A DNA stretch of 64,000 bases from Guptibacillus hwajinpoensis (GTDB taxonomy: Bacteria > Bacillota > Bacilli > Bacillales > Bacillaceae_O): NCBI GenBank assembly GCA_016841765.1, contig JAENYN010000002.1, positions 115,500-179,499 on the forward strand, in the 5' to 3' direction. The notes below the pieces were generated by a model that worked only from the letters and a program-made list of their open reading frames with translations, did no database searches and had not been told where the DNA came from. The translations under genes were made by a program, and so were the position numbers. Shown one piece after another: positions 1-8,605 of the stretch. Positions within the stretch are counted from its first letter, which is position 1. Each line of letters begins with the position of its first letter.

Positions 1-756
1 AGCTTGATTCAGCCGGAGACTTTTAACCCTTTTAAGGAATGGTTCACAAATAATAGGGAAAAGCTTTTGGAGCAGTATTCAGGGAAGGTGATTTCTCAGG
101 AAGCAGCCGAATATGGGCCGTTATACCGGCACCCGCGGAAAATCTGGGGAATCGGACTAAACTACGTGGAACACGCTTCCGACTTGCACGAAAAGGCGCC
201 GAATACCGAACCGGCCAGCTTCATGAAGCCCGATACCACAGTTATCGGGCCGGGTGATGCGATCAACATTCCGGAGCAATCGGAACGGACGACGGCGGAA
301 GCTGAACTCGGCATCGTCATCGGCCGGACATGCAAAGACGTGTCCGAAGCTGAAGCGCTTGACATGGTGGCCGGCTATACGACTATCATTGATATGACAG
401 CAGAAGATATTCTTCAAAAGAACCCGCGCTATCTGACCCGGTCGAAAAGCTTCGATACATTTTTCAGCTTCGGCCCGCAGCTCGTGACACCGGATGAAGT
501 AGAGGACCTGGCGGGGTTGCAGGTGACAACGGTATTGAACGGAAAAATGCACCGCACCAATAGCGTCAGCAACATGACCTTCAGCCCTGAATATCTCGTC
601 TCGTTCCATTCGAAGGTGATGACACTGCTGCCGGGCGATATCATATCGACAGGCACACCCGGTGCAGCCGTGATCCGGAACGGGGATGTTGTCAGGTGTG
701 AGATTGATGGGTTTGCAGCGCTGGAGAACGGGGTTGTGGATTTGAAGGTGGAGTAG
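1..756 (+). CDS. Fumarylacetoacetate hydrolase family protein, 5' end cut by window edge
   Basis: The reading frame is open from the first base, and the usual family length is near 300 residues, so the start most likely lies upstream; the TTG at base 4 is probably an internal Leu. The visible 250 residues show FAH-superfamily features: a GIGLNYVEHASD stretch, the AEAELGIVIG segment with acidic metal ligands, and a C-terminal LLPGDIISTGTPG motif. Members act on 2-oxo acids or acylpyruvates in aromatic or sugar-acid breakdown, using Mg2+ or Mn2+. The substrate cannot be told from sequence. An SDR gene follows on the same strand after a palindromic repeat, so the two may share a catabolic role. 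Confidence 0.85.
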   Translation, partial: SLIQPETFNPFKEWFTNNREKLLEQYSGKVISQEAAEYGPLYRHPRKIWGIGLNYVEHASDLHEKAPNTEPASFMKPDTTVIGPGDAINIPEQSERTTAEAELGIVIGRTCKDVSEAEALDMVAGYTTIIDMTAEDILQKNPRYLTRSKSFDTFFSFGPQLVTPDEVEDLAGLQVTTVLNGKMHRTNSVSNMTFSPEYLVSFHSKVMTLLPGDIISTGTPGAAVIRNGDVVRCEIDGFAALENGVVDLKVE

Positions 757-770
757 CACATGGTGTAGAG

Positions 771-814
771 GGTGCCTGACCCCCGGCGCTTTAACGCGCC
801 GGGGGTCAGGCACC
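771..814. repeat. 44-bp palindromic intergenic repeat, copy 1
   Basis: Left arm GGTGCCTGACCCCCGGCGC and right arm GCGCCGGGGGTCAGGCACC flank a short TTTAAC loop, with a small imperfection at the loop edge. The unit lies between the FAH gene and the SDR gene and can form a long hairpin on either strand. It is one of six copies in this window (others near 7349, 8546, 15752, 22300 and 25503). Copies always lie outside intact genes, most often just past a stop codon. Confidence 0.95.
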
Positions 815-839
815 GAAAGAACAGAAAGGGGAGAAACAA

Positions 840-1631
840 ATGGATATGAACGTGCAGGGAAAAACGGTCATCGTGACAGCAGCAAGCAAAGGGTTAGGTA
901 AAGCGACGGCGCTTGAGTTTGCCCGGGAAGGTGCGAATGTCTTGATTTCAAGCCGGAATCAGGAGGAGCTGGAAGCGGCGGTAACCGAAATCAAAGGTGA
1001 ATCAGGCAATAATTATGTTGACTACGCGGTATGTGACATAACAAAACCGGAAGATATCAAAGCACTTGTTGAAAAAGCGGTCAAGTGGAACGGCACTGTA
1101 GATGTCCTTATCAATAATGCCGGTGGGCCGCCGGCAGGAACGTTTGAAAAATTTGCTGATGAAGACTGGCAGAAGGCGTTTGAACTTAACCTGCTCAGCT
1201 TCATCCGCACAATCCGCGAAGTGCTTCCTTACATGAAAAAGCAGCAAAGCGGCCGTATCGTCAACTTTGCATCATCATCGATTAAGCAGTCGCTTGATAA
1301 CTTGATCCTATCGAACACATTCCGGGCGGGCATCGTTGGGCTTGCGAAAAGCCTCTCCCAGGAACTCGCCGGGGACGGTATTTTGATCAACACCCTCGGG
1401 CCGGGCCGTATCGCGACGGACCGTGTCGCCCAACTTGACCAGATCCGCGCGGATAAAACAGGCGTGCCGGTTGAAGAACTAAAAGCGCAAACGGAAGCTT
1501 CCATTCCGATCGGCCGTTACGGCAAACCGGAAGAATTCGCAAAAGTTGCGGTATTCCTCGCTTCAGAATCAAATTCTTATGTGACAGGCCAAGCGTTTGT
1601 TGTTGATGGCGGAATGGTGAAGGCGCTCTAG
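840..1631 (+). CDS. SDR family oxidoreductase with substituted YxxxK active site
   Basis: This 263-residue protein has a Rossmann fold of the short-chain dehydrogenase/reductase type. It shows the cofactor loop TAASKGLG (residues 13-20), NNAG (92-95) and a C-terminal YVTGQAFVVDGG segment. An RBS (AAAGGGGAG) sits just before the ATG. Where classical SDRs carry YxxxK, this protein aligns Ser158 and Arg162 (SNTFR), so the usual proton donor Tyr and its Lys are both replaced; Ser145-147 fit the catalytic Ser position. From memory, a BKR-like divergent SDR subgroup lacks the standard tetrad, so it may still bind NAD(P)H and catalyse a different or weaker reaction. Substrate unknown. A terminator follows. 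Confidence 0.85.
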   Translation: MDMNVQGKTVIVTAASKGLGKATALEFAREGANVLISSRNQEELEAAVTEIKGESGNNYVDYAVCDITKPEDIKALVEKAVKWNGTVDVLINNAGGPPAGTFEKFADEDWQKAFELNLLSFIRTIREVLPYMKKQQSGRIVNFASSSIKQSLDNLILSNTFRAGIVGLAKSLSQELAGDGILINTLGPGRIATDRVAQLDQIRADKTGVPVEELKAQTEASIPIGRYGKPEEFAKVAVFLASESNSYVTGQAFVVDGGMVKAL

Positions 1632-1659
1632 TGAACTGCTTTTATCTTTAGTGAAGCTG

Positions 1660-1701
1660 AAAAAACTCTTTCCGGTGGATACGGCCGGAAAGAGTTTTTT
1701 A
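1660..1701 (+). terminator. Rho-independent terminator after the SDR gene
   Basis: The inverted repeat AAAACTCTTTCCGG ... CCGGAAAGAGTTTTTT has a short GTGGATACGG loop and ends in a T run. The A/T-rich flanks would let it work in both directions. Confidence 0.9.
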
Positions 1702-1984
1702 TAGAAAAAGATAGTAAACACCCTACTGACATGGGTGAGGCCCCGGAAAGTGCCCAATTCGTTATATAAGTTATCTTGGTGTGTTTCATATGGAGTAAGT
1801 AGTGGGAGCAGGCAGGCTTTTTTAAAGTGGCTGCGAGTTTTGGCAGAAAGGGGCTAACAATGTTTCAGCGTAACTGGATGGTCAGTTGAAGGGAAGGAGT
1901 GCTTGATAAACTGAACTATAATCCATATAAGGGTTGAATTTGAAATGTCCATTGGCAGGTTCGTTCATTCATACGTGAAGCCCG

Positions 1985-2554
1985 TTATTCAGCCTTTTCA
2001 TACGTAAGGCCAACCACACCTGAGTCAAAAAGTCTGTTTCCGGTCAGTTTGAGTTTTACCAAACCATTGTCAGTAAATAAGGGAACTCCTTCTCCCAGCA
2101 CAATAGGATTGATATTCAGGCGATATTCATCAACAAGGCCCAACTCCATCACAGTGTGGGCAAACCGTGGGCTTCCGATAATGATGAAATCATTGCCGGG
2201 CTGTTCTTTCATGCGGACGATTTCTTCCCTGACATGATCCTTGACCAATCTCGAATTGGCCCATTCAGCCTTATCAAGTGTTGTCGAAAAAACGATCTTT
2301 GGGGTCCTTTCCAACCAGCGGGCATGTTCCAGTTCATGTTGCGAGCTTTCAGGGTTTTCCGGGACAGATTCCCAGTATTGCTGCATGCCGAGGTATGTTG
2401 AACGCCCCCATAAGACGGTATCAACTGAACGCAGAATCTCTTTGGAGTACGTCTCCAATTCCTTGTCATATGTTATCCAACTTAAATCCCAATCCTCACG
2501 CCCCTGGACGAAGCCATCCAGTGAAACATGCATGAACACGCTTAATTTTCTCAT
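1985..2554 (-). CDS. Dihydrofolate reductase family protein (RibD C-terminal domain type)
   Basis: This 189-residue protein begins MRKLSVFMHVSLDGF, the typical start of the RibD_C/DHFR-like fold, and contains VDTVLWGRSTYLGM and the nucleotide-site segment DFIIIGSPRFAHTVM. The family includes riboflavin-pathway reductases and many small Bacillus proteins such as the YyaP/YwjB type whose substrates are unknown. Lone members like this one, outside a rib operon, are probably NADPH-dependent reductases of undefined function. The start is the ATG preceded by a weak AGGTGATGA. A TetR C-terminal remnant is divergently placed just upstream. Confidence 0.85.
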   Translation of the reverse strand: MRKLSVFMHVSLDGFVQGREDWDLSWITYDKELETYSKEILRSVDTVLWGRSTYLGMQQYWESVPENPESSQHELEHARWLERTPKIVFSTTLDKAEWANSRLVKDHVREEIVRMKEQPGNDFIIIGSPRFAHTVMELGLVDEYRLNINPIVLGEGVPLFTDNGLVKLKLTGNRLFDSGVVGLTYEKAE

Positions 2555-2584
2555 TTCATCACCTGCTTCTTATGTTTTATAATC

Positions 2585-2842
2585 AGCCGCCAGCCACCTC
2601 TGCAGTCCTACGTTGAGGATATGAGGTCCAAGCAGGAGATGGGATTGGTCCCGGAGGAGTTGGATCCGGCCCTGATCACGTTGATGATTTCCAGCCTGAC
2701 GGTTTATCCGCTCCTTTACAGCAATGTTACCAGGATGATAACAGGCCTTTCCCCTGAGGATCCCGAGTTTGACGAAAAGTGGACGACGTTTCTCCGTGTG
2801 ATAAGTGAGCGGATTTTTAAAACAGAATCGGATAAGCCTTGA
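2585..2842 (+). pseudogene. C-terminal remnant of a TetR-family regulator
   Basis: An open frame of about 85 codons encodes only the C-terminal ligand-binding part of a TetR-type repressor: YVEDMRSKQEMGLVPEE followed by a helix-rich ALITLMISSLTVYPLL stretch and DEKWTTFLRVISERIF. The N-terminal helix-turn-helix domain of about 60 residues is absent, because the upstream sequence runs directly into the promoter side of the divergent DHFR-like gene. The ATG at 2621 has no good RBS. I judge it a decayed fragment and not a working gene. Confidence 0.6.
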
Positions 2843-2909
2843 ATTTCATGGCTGGCGGAGCTTTTCATCCGGTGATTTGAAGAGGGGGCTTATTAGCCAA
2901 TAACTGCAG

Positions 2910-3458
2910 TTAAACTCTTTTACTCTTTCTGATCAACAAAATAACAAAGAACAAAGAAACAAATCCTAAAATGAATTTACCTTGCCAATTCCAATTAATG
3001 ACCTGTTGGATTGAGTATGCTTCTGCAAAGAGTGCAGGTATTTTTCCAAGTGTACTGGCTGCTGAAAAATTGACGATGCTTACCCTGCTGGCAGCCCCTG
3101 CCAGTGTAACGGCTCCAGATGGAACAAATGGAAATATCCTGAGGGACAATATAAGCAAAAATGCTTCTACCCCTTTTGAACGCATTAGCTTTTTTGCATA
3201 TTGATTATTTATTTTTTCCTTATTGAACAATTTCGTTAAGCCTTTACGATACAGATAAAAACTTATGATTGCACCGGCGGCTTCCCCCAAGATCGATATC
3301 AATAATCCGTTTTCAAATCCAAAGAACTTGATGTTAGCCGAAGTAATAAATACACTGGGCACGACACCAAGCACACTGATGACTATATTTAAAATAACAC
3401 TTAACCATATGGCAAAAACTGCAGCTGATTCCAACCAGTTTAAAATGTAGGATTCCAT
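2910..3458 (-). CDS. TVP38/TMEM64 (VTT domain) membrane protein
   Basis: This 182-residue integral membrane protein has about five hydrophobic segments. It carries VTT/DedA-like signatures: the glycine-rich GEAAGAIISFYLYRKG and, later, LRIFPFVPSGAVTLAGAASRVS, where a conserved FP..P..G pattern is visible. Relatives (B. subtilis YdjX/YtxB-like proteins, eukaryotic TMEM41/TMEM64) are implicated in lipid scrambling or membrane homeostasis. It stands alone here with no operon partner. A second, longer VTT-type protein lies at 42.4-43.2 kb. Confidence 0.85.
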   Translation of the reverse strand: MESYILNWLESAAVFAIWLSVILNIVISVLGVVPSVFITSANIKFFGFENGLLISILGEAAGAIISFYLYRKGLTKLFNKEKINNQYAKKLMRSKGVEAFLLILSLRIFPFVPSGAVTLAGAASRVSIVNFSAASTLGKIPALFAEAYSIQQVINWNWQGKFILGFVSLFFVILLIRKSKRV

Positions 3459-3570
3459 TTATTTCTCCGTCCGAAATATATTTAATGCAAGTATGTATAT
3501 CATACTTTTTTTACAAGGGACTTAAAAGACTTATAATATTATCCTTCCACTTCCTTTTTCCGTTTCTTTT

Positions 3571-4802
3571 TCATCCGGATGTTTTCATTGTTTCTGCTTC
3601 AGCTGAAATGCGGTTAATTTCATAACGTTTGAACTTTCTCATCGCTGCAATTCCCAATAAAGGCCCAAAAGCAAGGATCGTAAATACCCATTCCCAACCG
3701 ATCAATTTTTGAATAACCGGAATGAGATTAATAGAAACGATTGTAATAAGAAAGCCGACCGACATCTGGAACGTCAGGGCTGTCCCGACATATTCCACTT
3801 CGGCAAACTCGGAGACGGCAGCTGAAAACTGGGCGGAATCTGCAATGACGGACATGCCCCAGATAAACGAAAGAATGAGGGTCACCCAGATCGACTGGCC
3901 GTATGTGAGGCCAATTAATATAGAACAGATTGCACTTATTGCCATGGCAATAATCGTCAGCCGAGCCCGGCCGATTTTGTCCGCGGCAAATCCTCCTAAA
4001 ATAGCACCGAGAGCCCCGGCAATCCCGATTGACACGAAAGAGGCCAGCGCACCAAACCACGGGCTGGCATCGGCCTGTGCGGCAAAACTCGCTGCCAGGA
4101 AAACCGGCAGCCATGTCCACATCGCATAAAGTTCCCACATGTGACCGAAGTAACCATAGTTTGCGAGCATCACCGGCTTGTTGGCAACAACCCTTTTTAA
4201 CAGTTTGAAAGAAAAAGGCGTTTTGCCGGCTGCATTCGGGGCGTCAGCGAGCAGCCAATAGACGATTCCCGACGCCAGCAAAGCGAGCAGGGAACTCATC
4301 AAGATGACGAGCTTCCAGTTGACGGCAGAGAAAAACAGGATGATGAAGTGGGGCAGAGATGAGCCGAGCGTAAGCGATGCAATCAGGATGCCGATGGCAA
4401 GCCCCGTTTTTTCGGAAACCATTGCGAAAGAAGTTTTACCGCTGTCGGATAGACGCCCGCCAGTGAAACACCTGTCAGAATGCGAAGGGTGATGCCGAGG
4501 AAAGCATTGCCTGAGAATATGAGCAAGCCATTCAATACGGCGCCCGCCAACGCTGAAACTGCAAACACTTTTCGGGTGTTGAAACGGTCTGCGATGCCGA
4601 AATAAGAGCTTGTCAATGCCCCGGCCACAAAGCCGATCGGTACTGATGCCGACACCCAGGCCTCGGTACGGGCGGTCAGATTCCAGACTTGCTGCAATTC
4701 GGGAATGAGAACGGAAGCACTGAACCAGAGGCTGAGGGCGAAGAGTTCGGCAACGGCGATGAGGGAGAGGGCGGCCCATTTGTTTTGGTTCAATCTATAC
4801 AC
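3571..4802 (-). pseudogene. MFS transporter interrupted by a single-base frameshift
   Basis: Two minus-strand frames together spell one 12-TM major facilitator of about 405 residues. The N-terminal part (from ATG at 4802) reads MYRLNQNKWAALSLIAVAEL and ends abnormally as WFPKKRGLPSAS. The C-terminal part continues in the next frame from TGLAIGILIASL to the stop at 3571. Restoring one base near 4395-4412, at or beside a run of six A (plus-strand T 4407-4412), rejoins KKxGLAIGILIA without a gap. No other stop or frameshift was seen, so this is either a recent mutation, a sequencing error or slippage at the A run. The substrate is unknown; the sequence resembles exporters of the general MFS_1 group. 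Confidence 0.8.
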
Positions 4803-4999
4803 TCCTTTATTATACAGAAGGATAATTTACAGATAATTCTGTCTTAAAGTGTATCTTAACATAATTGGCTGATTTTGGTTAGCTGTTTTAAGACTAGCTC
4901 TTCTTTTAACTTAAAGCTCTCTTATCAAAAGGGGCTTTTAACTATGATATAATGAGGACCTCTTTTACATACATAAATAGGAAAGAAAGGAGGGGCAGC

Positions 5000-5920
5000 A
5001 TGAAGGCCTACATATTTTTAACACTTGTCATGCTGATGTTTTCCGGGAATCTGATCGTGGGAAAAGCAATAAGCGAGCTTCCGCCTTTCACGATTGCTTT
5101 TTTCAGGATTTTTATCGCCTTTCTTGTCATGCTGCCTGTCGGAATCGGGCAATGGCAGCGGAACCGTGCTGTTTTCAGAAAGGAATGGAAGCCGTTCCTC
5201 GGTCTTGCGGTGACCGGGATTGCGCTGTTTAATGCGCTGATTTATATGGCGCTTCGCTATACGTCCTCAACTAACGTGGCGATTGTCGAGACGACGACTC
5301 CTGTTTTTACAATCGGCCTTGGGATTCTGTTTTTGAAGGAGCGGCTGACTGCTCTGCAAAGTATTGGTGTCACTCTTTCCCTGGCAGGCGCCGTCTGGGT
5401 GATCAGCGGCGGTTCTTTGGAAGCACTGGTCAATTTTTCTTTCAATCGGGGCGACTTGATCATGCTGGCTGCGGTGCTGGTCTGGTCGGTGTATTCTGTG
5501 CTGGTAAAACGGCATAATCATAAGTTCCCAATGTATGGAGGACTTGTGGGCATGCTCGGCGTTGCGGTTGTTACGCTGTTTCCGTTTGCGCTCTATGAAT
5601 GGATCCGGTTCTCACCCCAGATTTTCAATGCACCTGTTGCTATGGGGCTTTTATATCTGGGGATTTTCCCATCTGTCATCGCACTTTTATTATATAATCA
5701 TGCCGTCAGTGAAATCGGGCCATCGACGTCATCGGTGTTTTTTAACCTTCTCCCTGTCTTCACTATGGTTGGTGCGGTCCTTTTATTGGATGAAACCGTG
5801 AAAAATGCCCAGCTTATCGGAGGAGCGCTCGTCATCGGCGGTGTTTATTTGACCACGAGGAGAAAGCGCGAGAGGAGCAAATTTGGCCAATCATCCGTTT
5901 CTGCTGGTGAGTCGAAATGA
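5000..5920 (+). CDS. EamA/DMT-family transporter
   Basis: This 306-residue protein has ten predicted TM segments in two EamA repeats, for example FSGNLIVGKAISELPPFTIAFFR in the first and GILFLKERLTALQSIGVTLSLAG at the repeat end. The true start is the ATG at 5000, which follows AGGAGGGG at proper spacing; the longer frame from 4952 lacks an RBS. Drug/metabolite transporters of this type usually export amino acids or other small metabolites at the cytoplasmic membrane. A terminator follows directly, so the gene is probably monocistronic. Confidence 0.9.
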   Translation: MKAYIFLTLVMLMFSGNLIVGKAISELPPFTIAFFRIFIAFLVMLPVGIGQWQRNRAVFRKEWKPFLGLAVTGIALFNALIYMALRYTSSTNVAIVETTTPVFTIGLGILFLKERLTALQSIGVTLSLAGAVWVISGGSLEALVNFSFNRGDLIMLAAVLVWSVYSVLVKRHNHKFPMYGGLVGMLGVAVVTLFPFALYEWIRFSPQIFNAPVAMGLLYLGIFPSVIALLLYNHAVSEIGPSTSSVFFNLLPVFTMVGAVLLLDETVKNAQLIGGALVIGGVYLTTRRKRERSKFGQSSVSAGESK

Positions 5921-5944
5921 GTCACAGTTGCCGATAAAAAGGGA

Positions 5945-5974
5945 AAGAGCCTGGATGAAACCAGGTTCTTTTTC
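5945..5974 (+). terminator. Terminator after the EamA transporter
   Basis: Nine-pair stem AGAGCCTGG / CCAGGTTCT with loop ATGAAA, followed by TTTTT. Confidence 0.88.
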
Positions 5975-6046
5975 GTATCTAACCCTGTTTGTTTACACAC
6001 AAACTTGGGCAAAATGGATGCCGACTACATCAAAGGAGGTCCATCC

Positions 6047-6529
6047 ATGAAAAAAATTTTGTTACTGGCCAGTCTATTCGTTATAGTGGCTTTTGCAGGA
6101 GCCTGCACGCCGCAAGCTGAAAGGAAAGGCAGCGATACCATTGATTCCGGCAGCCCGGAAATGCCCGAACAAGTGACTGATGAAGAATCGGCAGAAGTTG
6201 CATCGAGTTTGGGTGAGGGTGAGAACAGCCCTAACTGGGCACAGGGAATTGAACCTGTCATCGCAAATGTAAAAGAGTTGAAAGCGGCTGCGTCCGAATC
6301 ACCGGAAAAAGTTAAAGAGCTGGGCGAAAAGCTTCACGATGACTGGGAAGTGATTGAAGAAGAAGTTGAAGAACGGTATCCGGAAGACTACAAAAGCATC
6401 GAAGACAGCCTCTATCCGCTGATCGGCGAGGCGAATAAAGATCAGCCGGACATGAACAAAATAACAGGACTTTCTGATGAGGTCATTGCAAAGCTTGAAG
6501 CATTCAAACAAAAAATTGCTTCCCGCTAA
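6047..6529 (+). CDS. Predicted lipoprotein, tandem paralogue A
   Basis: The 160-residue product starts at ATG 6047 after a strong AAAGGAGGT. A Lys-rich start, a hydrophobic core and FAGAC at residues 18-22 mark a lipoprotein signal. The mature part has an acidic, Ser/Glu-rich linker, then a helical domain with WEVIEEEVEERYPEDY and IEDSLYPLIGEANKDQ. The next gene encodes a clear paralogue with the same plan (ERIKEQ/EKVKEL, YPxxYxxIExSLYPLI). I do not recognise the family with certainty; the helical part recalls the extracellular helical domains of EfeO/FTR1-type iron proteins, but no metal-binding set is evident. Its own terminator follows. Confidence 0.7.
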   Translation: MKKILLLASLFVIVAFAGACTPQAERKGSDTIDSGSPEMPEQVTDEESAEVASSLGEGENSPNWAQGIEPVIANVKELKAAASESPEKVKELGEKLHDDWEVIEEEVEERYPEDYKSIEDSLYPLIGEANKDQPDMNKITGLSDEVIAKLEAFKQKIASR

Positions 6530-6533
6530 AAAG

Positions 6534-6578
6534 CCTGAATCCTGCTGCACGATGCGGCGGGATTCAGGTTTTCTTTTT
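6534..6578 (+). terminator. Terminator after lipoprotein A
   Basis: Long stem CCTGAATCCTGCTGC paired with GCGGCGGGATTCAGG around an ACGAT loop, followed by TTTTCTTTTT. Confidence 0.9.
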
Positions 6579-6798
6579 GCCATATAAAAAAGTCAGCAAG
6601 GGAGTAATAAGGCGCAGCTTGCAATTTTAAGGATAGGGCAACTTTGCCTCTATTTTCGCATAGAAGCTCGCCAACCGCCGAGTTTTCTTTACCGGGCCCC
6701 GTACTTTTTTCCCTGTTAAAAATGTGACCTTTGTGGTCGTTTGCTTGGCTGGAGAGCTGGGAACTATGAAGGCGAAACCATTTAAAGGAGGCTCATCC

Positions 6799-7329
6799 AT
6801 GAAAAAATATCCTCTCCTGATCGCACTGCTGCTTGCACTCGGTGTCACCGCTGCCGGCTGCAGCACAGCTGACGAAGAGAAAGGCGGATCTGAAGACCAG
6901 GCAGCCAATGAAACCTCAGAAGAAAAGGCTCAGACAGAAGAACAGCCAGAAGAAAAGACGGAAGAAGCACCTGCTGAAGAGGAGCAGGCTGAACAACCTT
7001 CCGGCAATGGAGAAAATGTGGAGTCAGGCAGCCTGGAGGAAGGCGTCGAGAACGTCCGGGCGTCTGTTGAAGACCTGGGTGCAGCTGTCACCACCTCCCC
7101 TGAACGGATAAAAGAGCAGGGGAAAACGGTTGAAGAGGAATGGGATTCAATTGAGAAACAGGTAGAGGAAAAGTATCCGGATGAATACTCAAAGATTGAA
7201 GAAAGTCTCTATCCATTAATCGATGAAGCGAAAAAGGAAAGTCCTGATAACGAGAAAATAACAAAATTGGTGGATGAGACGACAACGAAATTGGAAGAGT
7301 TTAAGAAGAAGGTCGGCGGAGCAGAGTGA
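6799..7329 (+). CDS. Predicted lipoprotein, tandem paralogue B
   Basis: This 176-residue product starts at ATG 6799 behind AAAGGAGGC. The signal peptide ends in AAGC (Cys near residue 17). A long low-complexity Glu/Ala/Thr linker follows (residues about 20-70), then the helical domain shared with the gene at 6047: SPERIKEQGKTVEEEWDSI, YPDEYSKIEESLYPLI and KLEEFKKKVG. Leader sequences just upstream of the two genes also match (KPFKGGSSM versus YIKGGPSM when translated), which points to a tandem duplication that included the promoter-proximal region. The linker would hold the domain away from the membrane outer face. Function unknown. Confidence 0.7.
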   Translation: MKKYPLLIALLLALGVTAAGCSTADEEKGGSEDQAANETSEEKAQTEEQPEEKTEEAPAEEEQAEQPSGNGENVESGSLEEGVENVRASVEDLGAAVTTSPERIKEQGKTVEEEWDSIEKQVEEKYPDEYSKIEESLYPLIDEAKKESPDNEKITKLVDETTTKLEEFKKKVGGAE

Positions 7330-7348
7330 TGTGATATGTTGTATTGGT

Positions 7349-7392
7349 GGTGCCTGACCCCCAGTGCGTTAAAGCACCGGGGGTCAGGCACC
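7349..7392. repeat. 44-bp palindromic intergenic repeat, copy 2
   Basis: GGTGCCTGACCCCC and GGGGGTCAGGCACC arms flank an inner AGTGCGTTAAAGCACC region. It lies just past the lipoprotein B stop and ends in TTTTTT, so here it could double as a transcription terminator. Confidence 0.93.
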
Positions 7393-7471
7393 TTTTTTGA
7401 AGCACCTTTTTTGCCCGCTTTTCCGGCATCTGGTAAATTAAAATGACAATCGTTGAGAGAGGGATGTTCGG

Positions 7472-8530
7472 ATGAAACAGATACATAGCGATGTTCTGCA
7501 ATTCAGGGGGACGCATTATGATTTTGGCGTCTGGCAGGGGGAACAGCTGCGGGATTCCCTTACGGTCAGGAACCGGGCGAAGCAATGGAAGGTGAGAAAG
7601 CCGCGTTTCACGGTTTCAGAAAAAGAAGTGAAAGATGCCATTACCCGCTTTGCACCGGGCGTGTGGGAGGAGATGCTCGGCCTTCGCGATGCGCTGGAAT
7701 GGCCGATGGAACGGGTGATGATGGAGTTTGGGGGATATAGGACCGAATATATGCGGTCGGGCTGTTCGATTGTGACCGGTGACAATTTCCTGGTCCGCAA
7801 CTATGACTATCAGCCGAAAACGTATGAGGGCCGGTATGTCTTTTTCCAGCCCGTGGGCCAGGGCTATGCGATTGCCGGGCCTACGCAGCGGATCACCGGC
7901 CGGATGGATGGCATAAATGAGAAGGGACTTGTGCTCGGCTATAATTTTATGCACCGGAAAAGTCCGGGCGATGGGTTCATTTGCTGCATGATCGGCCGGC
8001 TTGTGCTTGAGAGCTGCGCAAATGTGGAGGAAGCGGCCGAGATGCTGAAGGACATTCCGCATCGTCATTCGTTCAGCTATATTGTTCATGATAAAAGCGG
8101 GAAAACGTTTGTCGTGGAAGCGTCACCGCGCAGCGTGGAGGTGAGGGAATCCCAGATGTGCACGAACCATTTCGAGGTTTTGACGCATGAAAATCGCCAT
8201 CATCTTACCGATTCATATGACCGGATGCAGGCCTTGGAAGAGGGAAATACGGATAAAGCTTATGATGCTTTCCGGGTGCTGAACGATACGGATAAAGGAG
8301 TATTTTCAAAAAAATATAAGAGCTGGTCGGGAACCATCCATACTTCCGCATATCTGCCCGGTGATATGGAAACCTGGTTTGCCCTCGGCGGTGATCAGGA
8401 GCCGGCTGTGTTTGATTTTGGGGAATGGCTGGAAGGGAAGGATATTGAGAGCGGGAAAGTGCTGGGCGAGGTGGATACGGATATGCCGTTTGTGCATATG
8501 GATGAGAGTGCCCATTTCAGCAAGGGCTGA
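7472..8530 (+). CDS. C45-type (AAT-like) acyltransferase/hydrolase, Ntn fold
   Basis: The 352-residue protein has a central SGCSI motif with Cys98, matching the autoproteolytic Gly-Cys site of the acyl-CoA:6-APA acyltransferase (C45) and choloylglycine-hydrolase-like families. VRNYDYQP (R109, D112) follows in the position of the Arg/Asp pair, and GRMDGINEKGLVLGYNF is typical of the fold. These enzymes cleave or transfer acyl groups on amide bonds. Substrates of Bacillus members are mostly unknown. The gene starts at ATG 7472 behind GAGAGGGA. It lies between two copies of the 44-bp palindrome and has no operon partner. Confidence 0.82.
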   Translation: MKQIHSDVLQFRGTHYDFGVWQGEQLRDSLTVRNRAKQWKVRKPRFTVSEKEVKDAITRFAPGVWEEMLGLRDALEWPMERVMMEFGGYRTEYMRSGCSIVTGDNFLVRNYDYQPKTYEGRYVFFQPVGQGYAIAGPTQRITGRMDGINEKGLVLGYNFMHRKSPGDGFICCMIGRLVLESCANVEEAAEMLKDIPHRHSFSYIVHDKSGKTFVVEASPRSVEVRESQMCTNHFEVLTHENRHHLTDSYDRMQALEEGNTDKAYDAFRVLNDTDKGVFSKKYKSWSGTIHTSAYLPGDMETWFALGGDQEPAVFDFGEWLEGKDIESGKVLGEVDTDMPFVHMDESAHFSKG

Positions 8531-8545
8531 AGAGAGAGTGAGGTG

Positions 8546-8587
8546 GGTGCCTGACCCCCTGCGCTATAGCGCAGGGGGTCAGGCACC
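8546..8587. repeat. 42-bp palindromic intergenic repeat, copy 3
   Basis: This is a near-perfect palindrome: GGTGCCTGACCCCCTGCGC, TATA, then GCGCAGGGGGTCAGGCACC (the central bases overlap as GCGCTATAGCGC). It sits between convergent genes (C45 hydrolase and NhaC) and is followed by CCTTTT on the plus side, so it may serve as a shared terminator. Confidence 0.95.
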
Positions 8588-8605
8588 CTTTTCGCCACAC
8601 CCCGC

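Noticed and set aside
157..813. 218-codon minus-strand frame opposite the FAH gene
   Set aside because: Antisense shadow; starts inside the palindromic repeat, His/Arg-rich nonsense composition.
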